Positions 1-7,526 of a DNA stretch of 35,327 nucleotides are shown piece by piece. Made by a program: the position numbers and the translations under genes. The notes below the pieces were generated by a model. The model saw nothing but the letters and a program-made list of their open reading frames with translations. It did no database searches and was not told the DNA's origin. Source of the stretch: Pseudoflavonifractor capillosus (lineage in GTDB: Bacteria; Bacillota; Clostridia; Oscillospirales; Oscillospiraceae); NCBI RefSeq assembly GCF_016899775.1, contig NZ_JACJJE010000034.1:1-35327 (forward strand), written 5' to 3'. Every line of letters begins with the position of its first letter. The stretch's first letter is position 1.

Positions 1-72
1 CGGCTTCTGGGCATTCATAAACATCATGGTCCGGCGCAGCCGGAACCGCTCCGGTCTGGGACGAGGGATCAT
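1..72 (-). CDS. citE: citrate lyase beta subunit CitE, N-terminal 24 codons (partial)
   Basis: CitE is the citryl-ACP lyase subunit of citrate lyase, which splits citrate into acetate and oxaloacetate in anaerobic citrate fermentation. Only the first 24 codons are inside the window. The visible N-terminus contains LRRTMMFMNAQKP, close to the RRTMMFxPG-type start typical of CitE. The ATG (72-70) overlaps the citD stop codon (71-69) in an ATGA arrangement, so the two are translationally coupled, as expected for a citDE(F) operon. The usual PG(N) after MMF is replaced by MNAQ. The identification rests on this short stretch plus the citD neighbour. Confidence 0.8.
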   Translation of the reverse strand, partial: MIPRPRPERFRLRRTMMFMNAQKP

Positions 73-371
73 CGCACCACACCTCCCCAGGGAATATTCT
101 GCTCCGACGCTCCGCAGCTGCGGAACACCGCGCACTCCACCCGGGCCTTCAGGGTGCAGTCCAGGGCCCCCTTGTCCACCACGGTCACCCGGGCGTCGGT
201 CACTCCCAGGCGCTCCAGGGTCTCCAGCACCGTGGCCTTGATCTGACGGCCGTACTGGTTCATCACGCTGCTACTCAGGTCCAGCTCAAGACTCCCCTCG
301 CCGGGCTCCACCGTCACCTGGGCGTCGCTGGACTCCAGCGTCCCCGCCACGGCGGGTTTTTGAATCTTCAT
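69..371 (-). CDS. citD: citrate lyase acyl carrier protein CitD (internal start within the fused frame)
   Basis: A 100-residue protein starting at ATG 371 behind a strong AGGAGGA (384-378), normal length for CitD (about 95-100). It carries the citrate lyase prosthetic group (phosphoribosyl-dephospho-CoA) on a serine; Ser14 lies in GTLESSD, the known attachment context. The C-terminal half contains VVDKGALDCT and a RVE segment, both characteristic. It is followed by citE with ATGA overlap. The same frame is open upstream into the citrate transporter with no stop codon, so ribosomes could also reach it by elongation. The dedicated ribosome site supports independent synthesis. Confidence 0.9.
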   Translation of the reverse strand: MKIQKPAVAGTLESSDAQVTVEPGEGSLELDLSSSVMNQYGRQIKATVLETLERLGVTDARVTVVDKGALDCTLKARVECAVFRSCGASEQNIPWGGVVR

Positions 372-1640
372 ATGCATTCCTCCTGTTATTATTGTTTGAA
401 TCATTCGCGTTTGAGCCTTCCTTGAGGCTGGTTTGAGATACTGTTCCTCTATGAGCAGGTAGATGAAGGGGACCAGGGGGCTCAGGAAATGGAAGGCCTG
501 TCCCATCAGGGCGGCAAAGCCGATCTGCAGGTCGGTAAAGCCGTAGGCCTGGGCCGTGGCGGCCAGCGGGGGCAGCACCCCGTAGTAGAAGGCGTCGTTG
601 TTGAGCAGGTAAGTACCGGGGGCGCTGATGATCGCGATAATGACGGCGAAGTAGTTGCCCAGAGATTCGGGGATGATGGAGACCAGGAACTCCGCGATGG
701 CATTGGACATGCCCGCGCCCTCGGGACCGTCCAGCACGCCCATAAGCACGCCGGCGCCCAGCACCATCATAACCACATTGATCATGTCGGGGGCCACCGA
801 GCTGATCACCTGACGCTGGGTCTTCTGGTTGGGGTAGTTGACCAGCAGGGCGATGGCGGTACCCACGCCGAACAGGATCTCAGAGGAGGCCAGGCCCATG
901 ACCAGGGCCACAATGATGGCCGCGGTGAGGATCAGGTTGACAAAGATCATTTTGGGGCGTTTCCAGGCACGCTCTTCCGCAGAGAGCTCCACCTTGGCGA
1001 CTTCTATTTCCACATTTTTAGTGACGCCCAGGCGTTTGCGCTCCTTCAGCCCCAAGTAGTAACCGACTCCCACAGAGTAAAGAGCGCCTAAAATCATACC
1101 GGGCACCAGGGGGGCCAGGATCTCGCCGGCGTCCAGATTCATCACCGACATGACCCGGGCGGTGGGGCCGCCCCAGGGAATCAGGTTCATAATGCAGTTC
1201 TGCAAAATAATGAGGGTGGCCAGATAGATCTTTTTGATATGCAGCCGCTCATAGATGGGGAGCATGGCGGTGCAGCAGATCATGACGGTGGTGGTGCCGT
1301 CGCCGTCCAGAGAGACGAAGGCGGCCAGCACCGAAGTGCCCACCAGAACCTTCAGGGGGTCGCCCTTACACCAGGAGACCACCGCATCCACCATGGGGTC
1401 GAACATGCCCGCGGTGAGCATGACACCGAAGTAGAGGATGGCGAAGGTCATCATGGCAAAGGTACTGGCTACACTGATGATGCCGTTGGCGGCATACTCC
1501 AGAGTGTCCCAGCCATAGCCGGCCAGCAGGCCGAATACAATGGGAATCAAGATCAGCGAGGTGAATGGACTGAGCTTTTTGGCCATGATCAGGGCCATAA
1601 AGACCACGATCATACCAAAACCGAGAAGTGCAAGGTACAT
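69..1640 (-). CDS. CitMHS-family citrate transporter fused in frame to CitD
   Basis: One uninterrupted frame of 523 codons. Residues 1 to about 400 are a CitMHS-family secondary transporter (metal-citrate/proton symport): many hydrophobic helices, the family-type segments SLDGDGTTT and IPWGGPTARV, and a late LLNNDAFYYG segment. Residues 424-523 are a complete citrate lyase acyl carrier protein (CitD). Between them lies a hydrophilic, intergenic-looking stretch (about residues 398-423) in which the CitD ribosome site AGGAGG is itself read as codons. CitMHS proteins normally end with one more hydrophobic helix after the SPLVP segment; here that helix is missing. Start ATG 1640 follows a purine-rich AAAGGGG site. 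CitD is probably also made alone from its internal start. Whether a fused protein accumulates cannot be told from sequence. Confidence 0.8.
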   Translation of the reverse strand: MYLALLGFGMIVVFMALIMAKKLSPFTSLILIPIVFGLLAGYGWDTLEYAANGIISVASTFAMMTFAILYFGVMLTAGMFDPMVDAVVSWCKGDPLKVLVGTSVLAAFVSLDGDGTTTVMICCTAMLPIYERLHIKKIYLATLIILQNCIMNLIPWGGPTARVMSVMNLDAGEILAPLVPGMILGALYSVGVGYYLGLKERKRLGVTKNVEIEVAKVELSAEERAWKRPKMIFVNLILTAAIIVALVMGLASSEILFGVGTAIALLVNYPNQKTQRQVISSVAPDMINVVMMVLGAGVLMGVLDGPEGAGMSNAIAEFLVSIIPESLGNYFAVIIAIISAPGTYLLNNDAFYYGVLPPLAATAQAYGFTDLQIGFAALMGQAFHFLSPLVPFIYLLIEEQYLKPASRKAQTRMIQTIITGGMHMKIQKPAVAGTLESSDAQVTVEPGEGSLELDLSSSVMNQYGRQIKATVLETLERLGVTDARVTVVDKGALDCTLKARVECAVFRSCGASEQNIPWGGVVR

Positions 1641-1707
1641 ACACGTTTCCCCTTTCCTTTTTCTCAGACCGGCAGCGGCGGTCTGGACACCGGCGTTTCT
1701 GATTGTC

Positions 1708-1750
1708 AGTATAGGGGATGAACCTTAACTCACCGCATTCTAAACCTTAA
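1708..1750 (-). promoter_or_regulatory. promoter and direct repeats upstream of the citrate operon
   Basis: Reading the minus strand, TTAAGGTT occurs twice (1750-1743 and 1728-1721), exactly 22 bases apart (two 11-base turns). The second copy starts 15 bases before a good -10, TATACT (1713-1708). This matches the geometry of the OmpR-type operators elsewhere in the window, though the middle position (AATGC) does not match. It is a plausible activator site for citrate induction. Citrate operons are often controlled by CitA/CitB-type systems, but no such gene is in the window. Confidence 0.5.
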
Positions 1751-1852
1751 AACTCGTTAAGATTTCAATTTTTCGTATATCTTCCCTGTTTTTTCATGTG
1801 CCGCTTTGTGGCCATTCAACAAAAAATCTGTTGGGCCCTGTTTTCAGAAATT

Positions 1853-1895
1853 GTTATCTCCAGTTTAAAAACTGTTTAGCCCCCGGCGGTATATT
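1853..1895 (+). promoter_or_regulatory. P-type ATPase promoter with 11-base repeats (TTTAA class)
   Basis: GTTAT (1853), TTTAA (1864) and TTTAG (1875) are spaced exactly 11 bases apart. The last starts 15 bases before TATATT (1890-1895), a good -10 hexamer. No consensus -35 is present, as expected for an activated promoter. The repeats resemble those before the TCS-B kinase (11507-11465) and before the broken flippase (12841). The region also contains a palindrome-like CAGTTT..AAACTG (1861-1874), which could instead be a dimeric repressor site. The remaining 1641-1852 spacer is AT-rich and shows nothing else I can support. Confidence 0.5.
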
Positions 1896-1927
1896 GTCCC
1901 TGCAAAAGCCGTCAGGAGGCGAACCAG

Positions 1928-4282
1928 ATGAAAATGAACGCACAATATCACGGTCTGACCGAGGCAGAGGCCCGCCGCCTGCGGGAGATGGGGGGCGGCA
2001 ACACCCCCCCCCCTCCCATCACGAAGTCCACCGGTCAGATCATCCGGGAAAATGTATGCACCCTGTTCAACCTGTTCAATGTCCTCATCGCCGCCGCCCT
2101 GGCCCTGGTGGGGGCGTGGTCCAACCTGCTGTTTATCCTGATCATCGCCCTGAACACCGCCATTGGGATTGCCCAGGAGCTCCACGCCAAGAGGCTGGTG
2201 GAGCAGATTGCCGTGCTGACCGCCCCAAAGGCCCGCGTCCTGCGGGATGGTGAAATACGGGAGCTTCCGGTGGAGGAGCTGGTGCTGGGGGACGTGCTCA
2301 CGCTGGAGCGGGGGGTACAGATTCCGGCAGACGCCCTGGTCCTGGACGGCGAGATCGAGACCGACGAGTCCCTGCTCACCGGAGAGTCCGTCCCGGTGGG
2401 GAAAACCCCTGGGGAGGAGCTGCTCTCCGGGAGCGTGGTGGTCTCCGGGGCCTGCATGGCCCGGGTGGAGCGGGTGGGGGTGGACAACTACGCCACCCGC
2501 CTCACCCAGGAGGCCAGGGCGGTCGTACCCGATCACTCGGAGCTGCTGACCTCCATGGGTCAGGTAACCCGGTTCACCGGCTTTCTGATCCCGCCCCTGG
2601 GCCTGCTTCTGTTTTTCCAGGCGTACGTCCTGCGGGGGACGCCGCTGTTCGGCGCGGTGACCACCACCGCCGCCGGTTTACTGGGGATGCTCCCCAAAGG
2701 GCTGGTGCTGCTGATCACCGTCAGTCTGGCGGTGGGAGTGGCCAAGCTGGCCAAATCCCGGGTGCTGGTGCAGAACCTGTTCTCCCTGGAGAGCCTGGCC
2801 CATGTGGACGTGCTGTGCCTGGATAAGACCGGCACCCTCACCCAGGGAGACATGCGGGTGGAGCGGGTGGAGCAGCTGACAAAGGACCTGCCCGTTCCCC
2901 TGGCGGATTGGATGGGGGCGTTCCTGACCCACATCGACGACAACAACGCCACCTTCCAGGCCATGCGGGCCTGCTTTCCCAACCGGGACATTCCCCAGAC
3001 GCCCACCGGAAAAATTCCCTTCTCCTCCCAACGGAAGTGGAGCGCTGTGACCTTCCCGGAGCTGGGCACTCTGGTGGTGGGCGCGCCCGACCGCATGACC
3101 GGCACGCGCCTCCCGGAGGAGCTGAGCGCGGAGATCCGGCGGGGCAAACGGGTGCTGATGATCGCTTCCACCTCTTGTCCCGTCGATCCGGATGGCCCGC
3201 TCCCGGAAATGACGGCCCTGGCCGCCTTGGTCCTCTCCGACCCCATCCGCCCCGGGGCCGCCCACACCCTGGACTACTTCCGGCGGGAGGGGGTCCGCAT
3301 CAAGGTCATCTCCGGCGACCACCCAGCGGCGGCTGCCGCCGTGGCGGCCCAGGCCGGACTGGAGGACGCCTCCTGGGTGGACATGAGCCAGGTGAATACC
3401 GAGGATGAGCTGCTCCGGGCCGCCCAGCAATACACCGTGTTCGGCCGGGTCTCCCCGGAGCAGAAGCGCCAGCTGGTCCAGGCCTTTCAGGCCCAGGGCC
3501 ACCGGGTGGCCATGACCGGGGACGGGGTGAACGACATCCTGGCCATGCGGAAGGCCGACTGCTCCATCGCCATGGCCCACGGCAGTGAGGCCGCCCGGCA
3601 GGCGGCCCAGGTGGTGCTGCTGGACTCCGATTTCACCGTCCTGCCCAACATCCTGCTGGAGGGCCGCCGGGTGGTCAACAACATGACCCGGGTGGCGGGG
3701 GTGTTCTTCGTCAAGACCATCTACTCCATCCTGCTCTCCCTGTTCTGTGTGCTGGCCGATCTCCCCTTCCCCCTCATCCCCATCCAGGTGACCCTGATCG
3801 ACCTGTTCATCGAGGGGTATCCCGCCTTCTTCCATTCCTTTGTTCCAGACGGGAGAGCGCTCACAGGGCGGTTCCTGCCCTGTGTGCTGCGCCGCTCCCT
3901 GCCCAACGCCATGGCCATCCTGCTCTCGTCGGCGGTTCTGCTGCTGGGCGGCGGAGTCCTGGGACTCCCCGCCGGCCAGATCCCCCTGGCCCTCTACCTG
4001 GTCATTGGCGCGGTGGAGGTGGATGCACTTCTGAAATCCTGCCTCCCGCTGACCTCTCTGCGGGGCTTCCTGTTCCTCACCGCCTCCGTCGGATTTTTCT
4101 GCGCCGTCCTGCTGTTTCACTCTGTCCTGTCCCTGCCGTCTCTTCTCCCCGGAACAGTCCCTGTGGTCCTGCTGGCGTCTGCCGGCGCCGTCCTGGCGGA
4201 GCGCCTGTGCGCCTTTGGCCTGGAGCGCTTCCTTCGGCCCCGGAATGCGGATTCCGGATATCTGACGCCCACCTGTTTCTGA
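1928..4282 (+). CDS. P-type cation-transporting ATPase (CtpE-like)
   Basis: A 784-residue integral membrane P-type ATPase. Visible motifs: actuator TGES (151-154), phosphorylation site DKTGTLT with Asp299, nucleotide-binding FSSQRKW (365-371), hinge GDGVND (531-536), and paired helices before and after the cytoplasmic core plus a six-helix C-terminal region. Length and the late VVNNMTRVAGVFFVKT stretch resemble the CtpE-type group, for which calcium transport has been reported in mycobacteria; the substrate here is an inference. The helix-4 motif reads GMLPKGL where related pumps usually have PEGL, a Glu-to-Lys change in the ion path. Start ATG 1928 follows a GGAGG (1916-1920); ATG 1934 is an alternative. 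A run of ten C (2004-2013) lies at codons 26-29. Confidence 0.88.
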   Translation: MKMNAQYHGLTEAEARRLREMGGGNTPPPPITKSTGQIIRENVCTLFNLFNVLIAAALALVGAWSNLLFILIIALNTAIGIAQELHAKRLVEQIAVLTAPKARVLRDGEIRELPVEELVLGDVLTLERGVQIPADALVLDGEIETDESLLTGESVPVGKTPGEELLSGSVVVSGACMARVERVGVDNYATRLTQEARAVVPDHSELLTSMGQVTRFTGFLIPPLGLLLFFQAYVLRGTPLFGAVTTTAAGLLGMLPKGLVLLITVSLAVGVAKLAKSRVLVQNLFSLESLAHVDVLCLDKTGTLTQGDMRVERVEQLTKDLPVPLADWMGAFLTHIDDNNATFQAMRACFPNRDIPQTPTGKIPFSSQRKWSAVTFPELGTLVVGAPDRMTGTRLPEELSAEIRRGKRVLMIASTSCPVDPDGPLPEMTALAALVLSDPIRPGAAHTLDYFRREGVRIKVISGDHPAAAAAVAAQAGLEDASWVDMSQVNTEDELLRAAQQYTVFGRVSPEQKRQLVQAFQAQGHRVAMTGDGVNDILAMRKADCSIAMAHGSEAARQAAQVVLLDSDFTVLPNILLEGRRVVNNMTRVAGVFFVKTIYSILLSLFCVLADLPFPLIPIQVTLIDLFIEGYPAFFHSFVPDGRALTGRFLPCVLRRSLPNAMAILLSSAVLLLGGGVLGLPAGQIPLALYLVIGAVEVDALLKSCLPLTSLRGFLFLTASVGFFCAVLLFHSVLSLPSLLPGTVPVVLLASAGAVLAERLCAFGLERFLRPRNADSGYLTPTCF

Positions 4283-4296
4283 ACAGTGCCAGCCCC

Positions 4297-4331
4297 GCCG
4301 GCCCGGAGCCCAGTCAGGACTCCGGGCCGGC
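4297..4331 (+). terminator. GC-rich hairpin after the P-type ATPase
   Basis: A perfect 12-bp stem (GCCGGCCCGGAG with its complement at 4320-4331) with an 11-base loop, starting 14 bases past the stop codon. Only a weak T-rich tail (CTTCTGC) follows, so termination may be partial. Confidence 0.55.
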
Positions 4332-4358
4332 CTTCTGCGGCCTGGATGATGAGAAAAA

Positions 4359-4401
4359 CTCATTTTTCTCTCACTTTCATCTCATGGAGGGCCGGTATAC
4401 T
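4359..4401 (+). promoter_or_regulatory. gtrA-operon promoter with triple CTCAT operator
   Basis: CTCAT (4359), CTCAC (4370) and CTCAT (4381) are spaced exactly 11 bases apart. Fifteen bases after the start of the third repeat is TATACT (4396-4401), the -10. The same layout stands at 8266-8308 and, less perfectly, on the minus strand before the TCS-A regulator gene. The pattern is typical of OmpR/PhoB-family activators binding tandem repeats over the -35. I infer that the TCS-A regulator drives this operon. Confidence 0.7.
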
Positions 4402-4423
4402 GGGAGCAAAAGGAGGGATTTTT

Positions 4424-4861
4424 ATGGAAAAGGCATTGGCCCATTGTAAAACAGCGCTGAAATTCGCATTCAGTTCTCTGGCCAGCTTTCTGCTGGACTA
4501 CCTGCTGTTCCTGCTGTTTGCATGGGGCACCCGCTCCCTGGCCTGTGGGCTTGTGGGCAGCAACATCGCCGCCCGGCTGGTCAGCGCCTGCTTCAACTAC
4601 TCGCTCAACAAATATCTGGTCTTTCACGGGGGCGGACAGGTCTCCCAGGACCTGCCCCAGTATGTCCTGCTGGCCGCCGGGATTCTGACCGCCAACAGCG
4701 TCCTGCTTCACGGACTGACCGCCCTGGGCCTGGCGGCGCCACTAGCCAAACTGATCACCGAGATGACCCTGTTTGCAGTCAGCTTTTCCGTCCAGACGCT
4801 GGTGATCTTCCGGAAAAAGAAACCCATAAAAGAGGAGCGCACGATCCATGTACACGCATAA
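4424..4861 (+). CDS. GtrA-family membrane protein
   Basis: A 145-residue, four-helix membrane protein of the GtrA/DPMS family, whose members help move lipid-linked sugars across the membrane or partner glycosyltransferases. Family features: an N-terminal KFAFSSLASFLLDYLLF helix, then AARLVSACFNYSLNKYLVF (the conserved NY.LN...VF segment), then two more helices and a basic tail. Start ATG 4424 has a strong AGGAGG nine bases upstream; the frame is open further upstream but without a better start. It overlaps the next gene by 14 bases. It lies behind the CTCAT operator, so expression probably follows TCS-A. Confidence 0.82.
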   Translation: MEKALAHCKTALKFAFSSLASFLLDYLLFLLFAWGTRSLACGLVGSNIAARLVSACFNYSLNKYLVFHGGGQVSQDLPQYVLLAAGILTANSVLLHGLTALGLAAPLAKLITEMTLFAVSFSVQTLVIFRKKKPIKEERTIHVHA

Positions 4862-5900
4862 AAAACCTGCTCCGGCCGCCAGAGGCCGCCGGTCCATTGC
4901 CCTGTTTCTGGCGGCGGATATTCTGGCATCAGCCCTTCTGGTCTTCGGCAACTACTACCTTCTGTACGAGGCGCCCATCCGGGGACTGAGCGGAGCTTCC
5001 GCCCCGCTGCCTCAGGTGCAGAACAACATTCAGCCATCCGCCCACCAACAGGACACAGCTTCCTCCGAGACAGTGTCTCAACCGGCTGAGCCGCTCACCC
5101 TCCGGGAGAAGTTTGCGGAGCACTTTACCGATACCGTGGTCTCTACCTATTCCACTTATTCCAGCCCCGACCTCTCCGTGGAGGTCACGCAGCACGCCTT
5201 TGGCCGCAGGAGTGATGCCGTGACCTATTATGTGGCGGATATCTACATGGCGGATCTGCGTTCTTTTCAGACCGAATTTGCCGGCGGAAAATATGATGCC
5301 AACGGGCAGCGGGAGCCCCTGGATTCCATGAGCCGCCGCGTGGGAGCGATTTTGGCCATGAACGGGGACTCCTACTGCTTCAACCGGAGCCACTGCAACG
5401 GCCTGCTGGTGCGCAACGGGACGGTGTACCGCAATAACCCCACCACCCAGGACATCTGCGTGCTCTATCAGGGCGGGACCATGGCCACATACGGCCCCAA
5501 TCAGTTTGACCCAGAGGCGGCGCTGGAGCAGGGAATCCTCCAGACCTGGATCTTCGGCCCCCGCCTGCTGGATGACAGCGGAAAGGCGCTGGCCAGCTTC
5601 GACACCTGGGATTATATCAAGAAGACACACCCCCGCACCGCACTGGGCTACTACGAGCCCGGCCATTACTGCTTTGTAACGGTGGATGGACGCCAGCCGG
5701 GATACTCCAGGGGAATGAGCCTCCCGGAGCTGGCGCAGGTCTTTGAGGGTCTGGGCTGCGCCGCGGCCTACAATCTGGACGGTGGCCACACGGTCTTCAT
5801 GACTCTGGAAAACCGATATGTCAACCACTCCTACAAGCCCTCCAAGACCATTTCTGACTGTATCTGTATCTGTGAACCCAAAAAGGAGGCTGCCGCATGA
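4848..5900 (+). CDS. phosphodiester glycosidase-domain protein (NAGPA-like), membrane-anchored
   Basis: 350 residues. An N-terminal signal anchor (about residues 15-38) is followed by a Ser/Gln/Pro-rich linker and then a catalytic domain of the phosphodiester glycosidase (NAGPA/DUF2233) family. Supporting segments are AILAMNGDSY, the central GPRLLDDSG, HPRTALGYY and the C-terminal NLDGGHTVFM, all typical of this fold. The family cleaves sugar-1-phosphodiesters; in Firmicutes its members are linked to exopolysaccharide or wall glycopolymer processing, so action outside the membrane is expected. It overlaps gtrA by 14 bases and the next gene by ATGA. The GtrA and glycosidase pairing suggests remodelling of a surface sugar-phosphate polymer. 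Confidence 0.85.
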   Translation: MYTHKKPAPAARGRRSIALFLAADILASALLVFGNYYLLYEAPIRGLSGASAPLPQVQNNIQPSAHQQDTASSETVSQPAEPLTLREKFAEHFTDTVVSTYSTYSSPDLSVEVTQHAFGRRSDAVTYYVADIYMADLRSFQTEFAGGKYDANGQREPLDSMSRRVGAILAMNGDSYCFNRSHCNGLLVRNGTVYRNNPTTQDICVLYQGGTMATYGPNQFDPEAALEQGILQTWIFGPRLLDDSGKALASFDTWDYIKKTHPRTALGYYEPGHYCFVTVDGRQPGYSRGMSLPELAQVFEGLGCAAAYNLDGGHTVFMTLENRYVNHSYKPSKTISDCICICEPKKEAAA

Positions 5901-6139
5901 AGATCCGAACGATCCTCTCCCATCTGATCATCATCCTCTCCCTGTGTTTTCTCACCTTCGCCGTTCTGGACTGGTACAACCCCATGATGAACTTCTCCGG
6001 CAATACGATCTCCTCAAAGCTCCTGCTGGTACTCTGTGTGAGCGCCATCGCGCTGGCAGTTCTGACGCTCCTGCCCCAGAAACAGGAACCTGTGCAGCCT
6101 CATGCGGCTCAGCACCGCACAGGGCATCACAAACGCTGA
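5897..6139 (+). CDS. small two-helix membrane protein
   Basis: 80 residues with two hydrophobic helices (about 7-26 and 41-60) and a Gln/His/Arg-rich tail. The start ATG overlaps the stop of the glycosidase gene (ATGA), with AAAAGGAGG just upstream, so it is clearly the third gene of the gtrA operon. I do not recognise a family. By position it could be a membrane partner of the GtrA protein or a signal to the adjacent sensor kinase; both ideas are inference. Confidence 0.7.
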   Translation: MKIRTILSHLIIILSLCFLTFAVLDWYNPMMNFSGNTISSKLLLVLCVSAIALAVLTLLPQKQEPVQPHAAQHRTGHHKR

Positions 6140-6151
6140 TCGCCTCAAAAG

Positions 6152-6187
6152 AGAGCCGGCACCCGGTTTTCTCCGGGTGCCGGCTCT
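6152..6187. terminator. bidirectional terminator between convergent operons
   Basis: A perfect 15-bp stem (AGAGCCGGCACCCGG and complement) with a 6-base loop, between the stop of the small membrane protein and the stop of the TCS-A kinase. The minus-strand side is followed by CTTTTG and is the better terminator. Confidence 0.8.
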
Positions 6188-6197
6188 TCTTGCCCTG

Positions 6198-7526
6198 TTA
6201 AATCTGAATGATGAACCGGGTCCCTCTCCCCGGCTCGCTGGCCGCCTGGATGGTCCAGCCGTGGAGCTCCACGATCCATCTGACGATGGAGAGCCCCAGC
6301 CCGGAGCCGCTGCGGTCCCGGGCCTGATCCGCCCGGTAAAAGCGGTCAAAAATATGGGGCAGGTCTTTTTCTCCGATCCCGATGCCGTCGTCCTGGATGG
6401 TCAAAAGGATGTGTCCATCCTGTTCCAGCGCGCTGACCGCGACGGTGCCGCCTGTCTTTCCATACTTGATCCCGTTCTCCACCAGGTTCAGCAGCAGCTG
6501 GGTCATCAGGCTCTGGTCGGCGGAGAGCTGAATGCGGGGCGGCACCTGCTCGATCAGGGTAATGCCGCCGGCCGCCGCCGCCTCCGTCAGCTCCGCCAGC
6601 ACGTCCGACACCATCTCCGCCAGGGTGATCTCCTCCAGGGACAGCTGGTACTTTCCCTCATAGCCCCGGGTCAGGGCCAGCAGCTGGGCGATGATGCTGT
6701 GCATTCTCCGGCTCTCCGTCAGAATAGCGGATGCCTGCTCCTTTGCCTCCCGGTCGGGGGCGTGGGCGGTCAGATTTTCCGCATAGGCCATGATGACGGA
6801 GACCGGGGTGCGCAGCTCGTGGGAGGCATCTGAGGTGAACTGCTTCTCCCGCTGGAAGGAGTCCTCCAGGCGGGCCAGCATCCCATTGAAGGCCCCCGCC
6901 AGCCGCCCCACCTCGTCCCGGCTCTCGATGCCTGTGATCCGCTGGGACAGATTCCCAGCCCCCAGAGATACCGCCGTTTCGGTAATGCGGTCGATGGGAC
7001 GCAGGGCCAGCTTGGCCAGAAAGTAGCTGCCGAAGACTGCCAGCGCCAGAAAGGCGGGGACGGCCAGCAGCATCACCAGTTGGAGCTGGTCCAGGGACCG
7101 CTCCACCGTGCCGTTGGAGCGGGAGACCCGGATCCGGATCTTTTCGCCCCCTTCCAGCTCCAACTCCTGATCCAGGTAGAGCTGGTCCCCCCGCCCGGTG
7201 GAGGACAGATAGACCTCGTCCGGCTGAAAGGAAGGCGCATCCGCCCAGGTGTTTTCACTGGATACGATCCGTCCGCCAGACTCCGCGGTGAGCAGATACT
7301 GGGTTCCGGCAGGCAGGTCCAGGTCGTTGATGAGCTTCAAGTCCCCGTCCTCCCACTCGATATGAGAGGCCAGCTGGCCCGCCGCCGAGCGGAGGTACGC
7401 CTCCTGGTCCCGCCGCAGGGACCCCGCCATGGCGCCGTACAGGACCGGCAGGGATACCGCCAGCAAAATCGCCGTGAGCAGGGTGTACCAGAGCATGATT
7501 TGAATGCGGATGGATACCTTACGCAT
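6198..7526 (-). CDS. sensor histidine kinase of TCS-A
   Basis: 442 residues. Helix 1 (about 8-30), an extracellular sensor region (about 31-148), helix 2 (about 150-172), HAMP (172-225), HisKA with the phosphoacceptor His236 in SDASHELRTP, and a HATPase domain with N box LLLNLVENGIKYG, then DDGIGIG and GSGLGLSIV. This is the usual layout of an OmpR-partner kinase. It overlaps its regulator gene by 8 bases and is transcribed after it. It converges on the gtrA operon, which carries the CTCAT operator, so its signal is probably an envelope or surface-polymer state; that is inference. Confidence 0.93.
   Translation of the reverse strand: MRKVSIRIQIMLWYTLLTAILLAVSLPVLYGAMAGSLRRDQEAYLRSAAGQLASHIEWEDGDLKLINDLDLPAGTQYLLTAESGGRIVSSENTWADAPSFQPDEVYLSSTGRGDQLYLDQELELEGGEKIRIRVSRSNGTVERSLDQLQLVMLLAVPAFLALAVFGSYFLAKLALRPIDRITETAVSLGAGNLSQRITGIESRDEVGRLAGAFNGMLARLEDSFQREKQFTSDASHELRTPVSVIMAYAENLTAHAPDREAKEQASAILTESRRMHSIIAQLLALTRGYEGKYQLSLEEITLAEMVSDVLAELTEAAAAGGITLIEQVPPRIQLSADQSLMTQLLLNLVENGIKYGKTGGTVAVSALEQDGHILLTIQDDGIGIGEKDLPHIFDRFYRADQARDRSGSGLGLSIVRWIVELHGWTIQAASEPGRGTRFIIQI

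Noticed and set aside
1861-1874. CAGTTT..AAACTG palindrome as a metal-repressor site for the P-type ATPase
   Set aside because: Possible, but the 11-base phased repeats over the same bases explain the region at least as well; kept only as an alternative.
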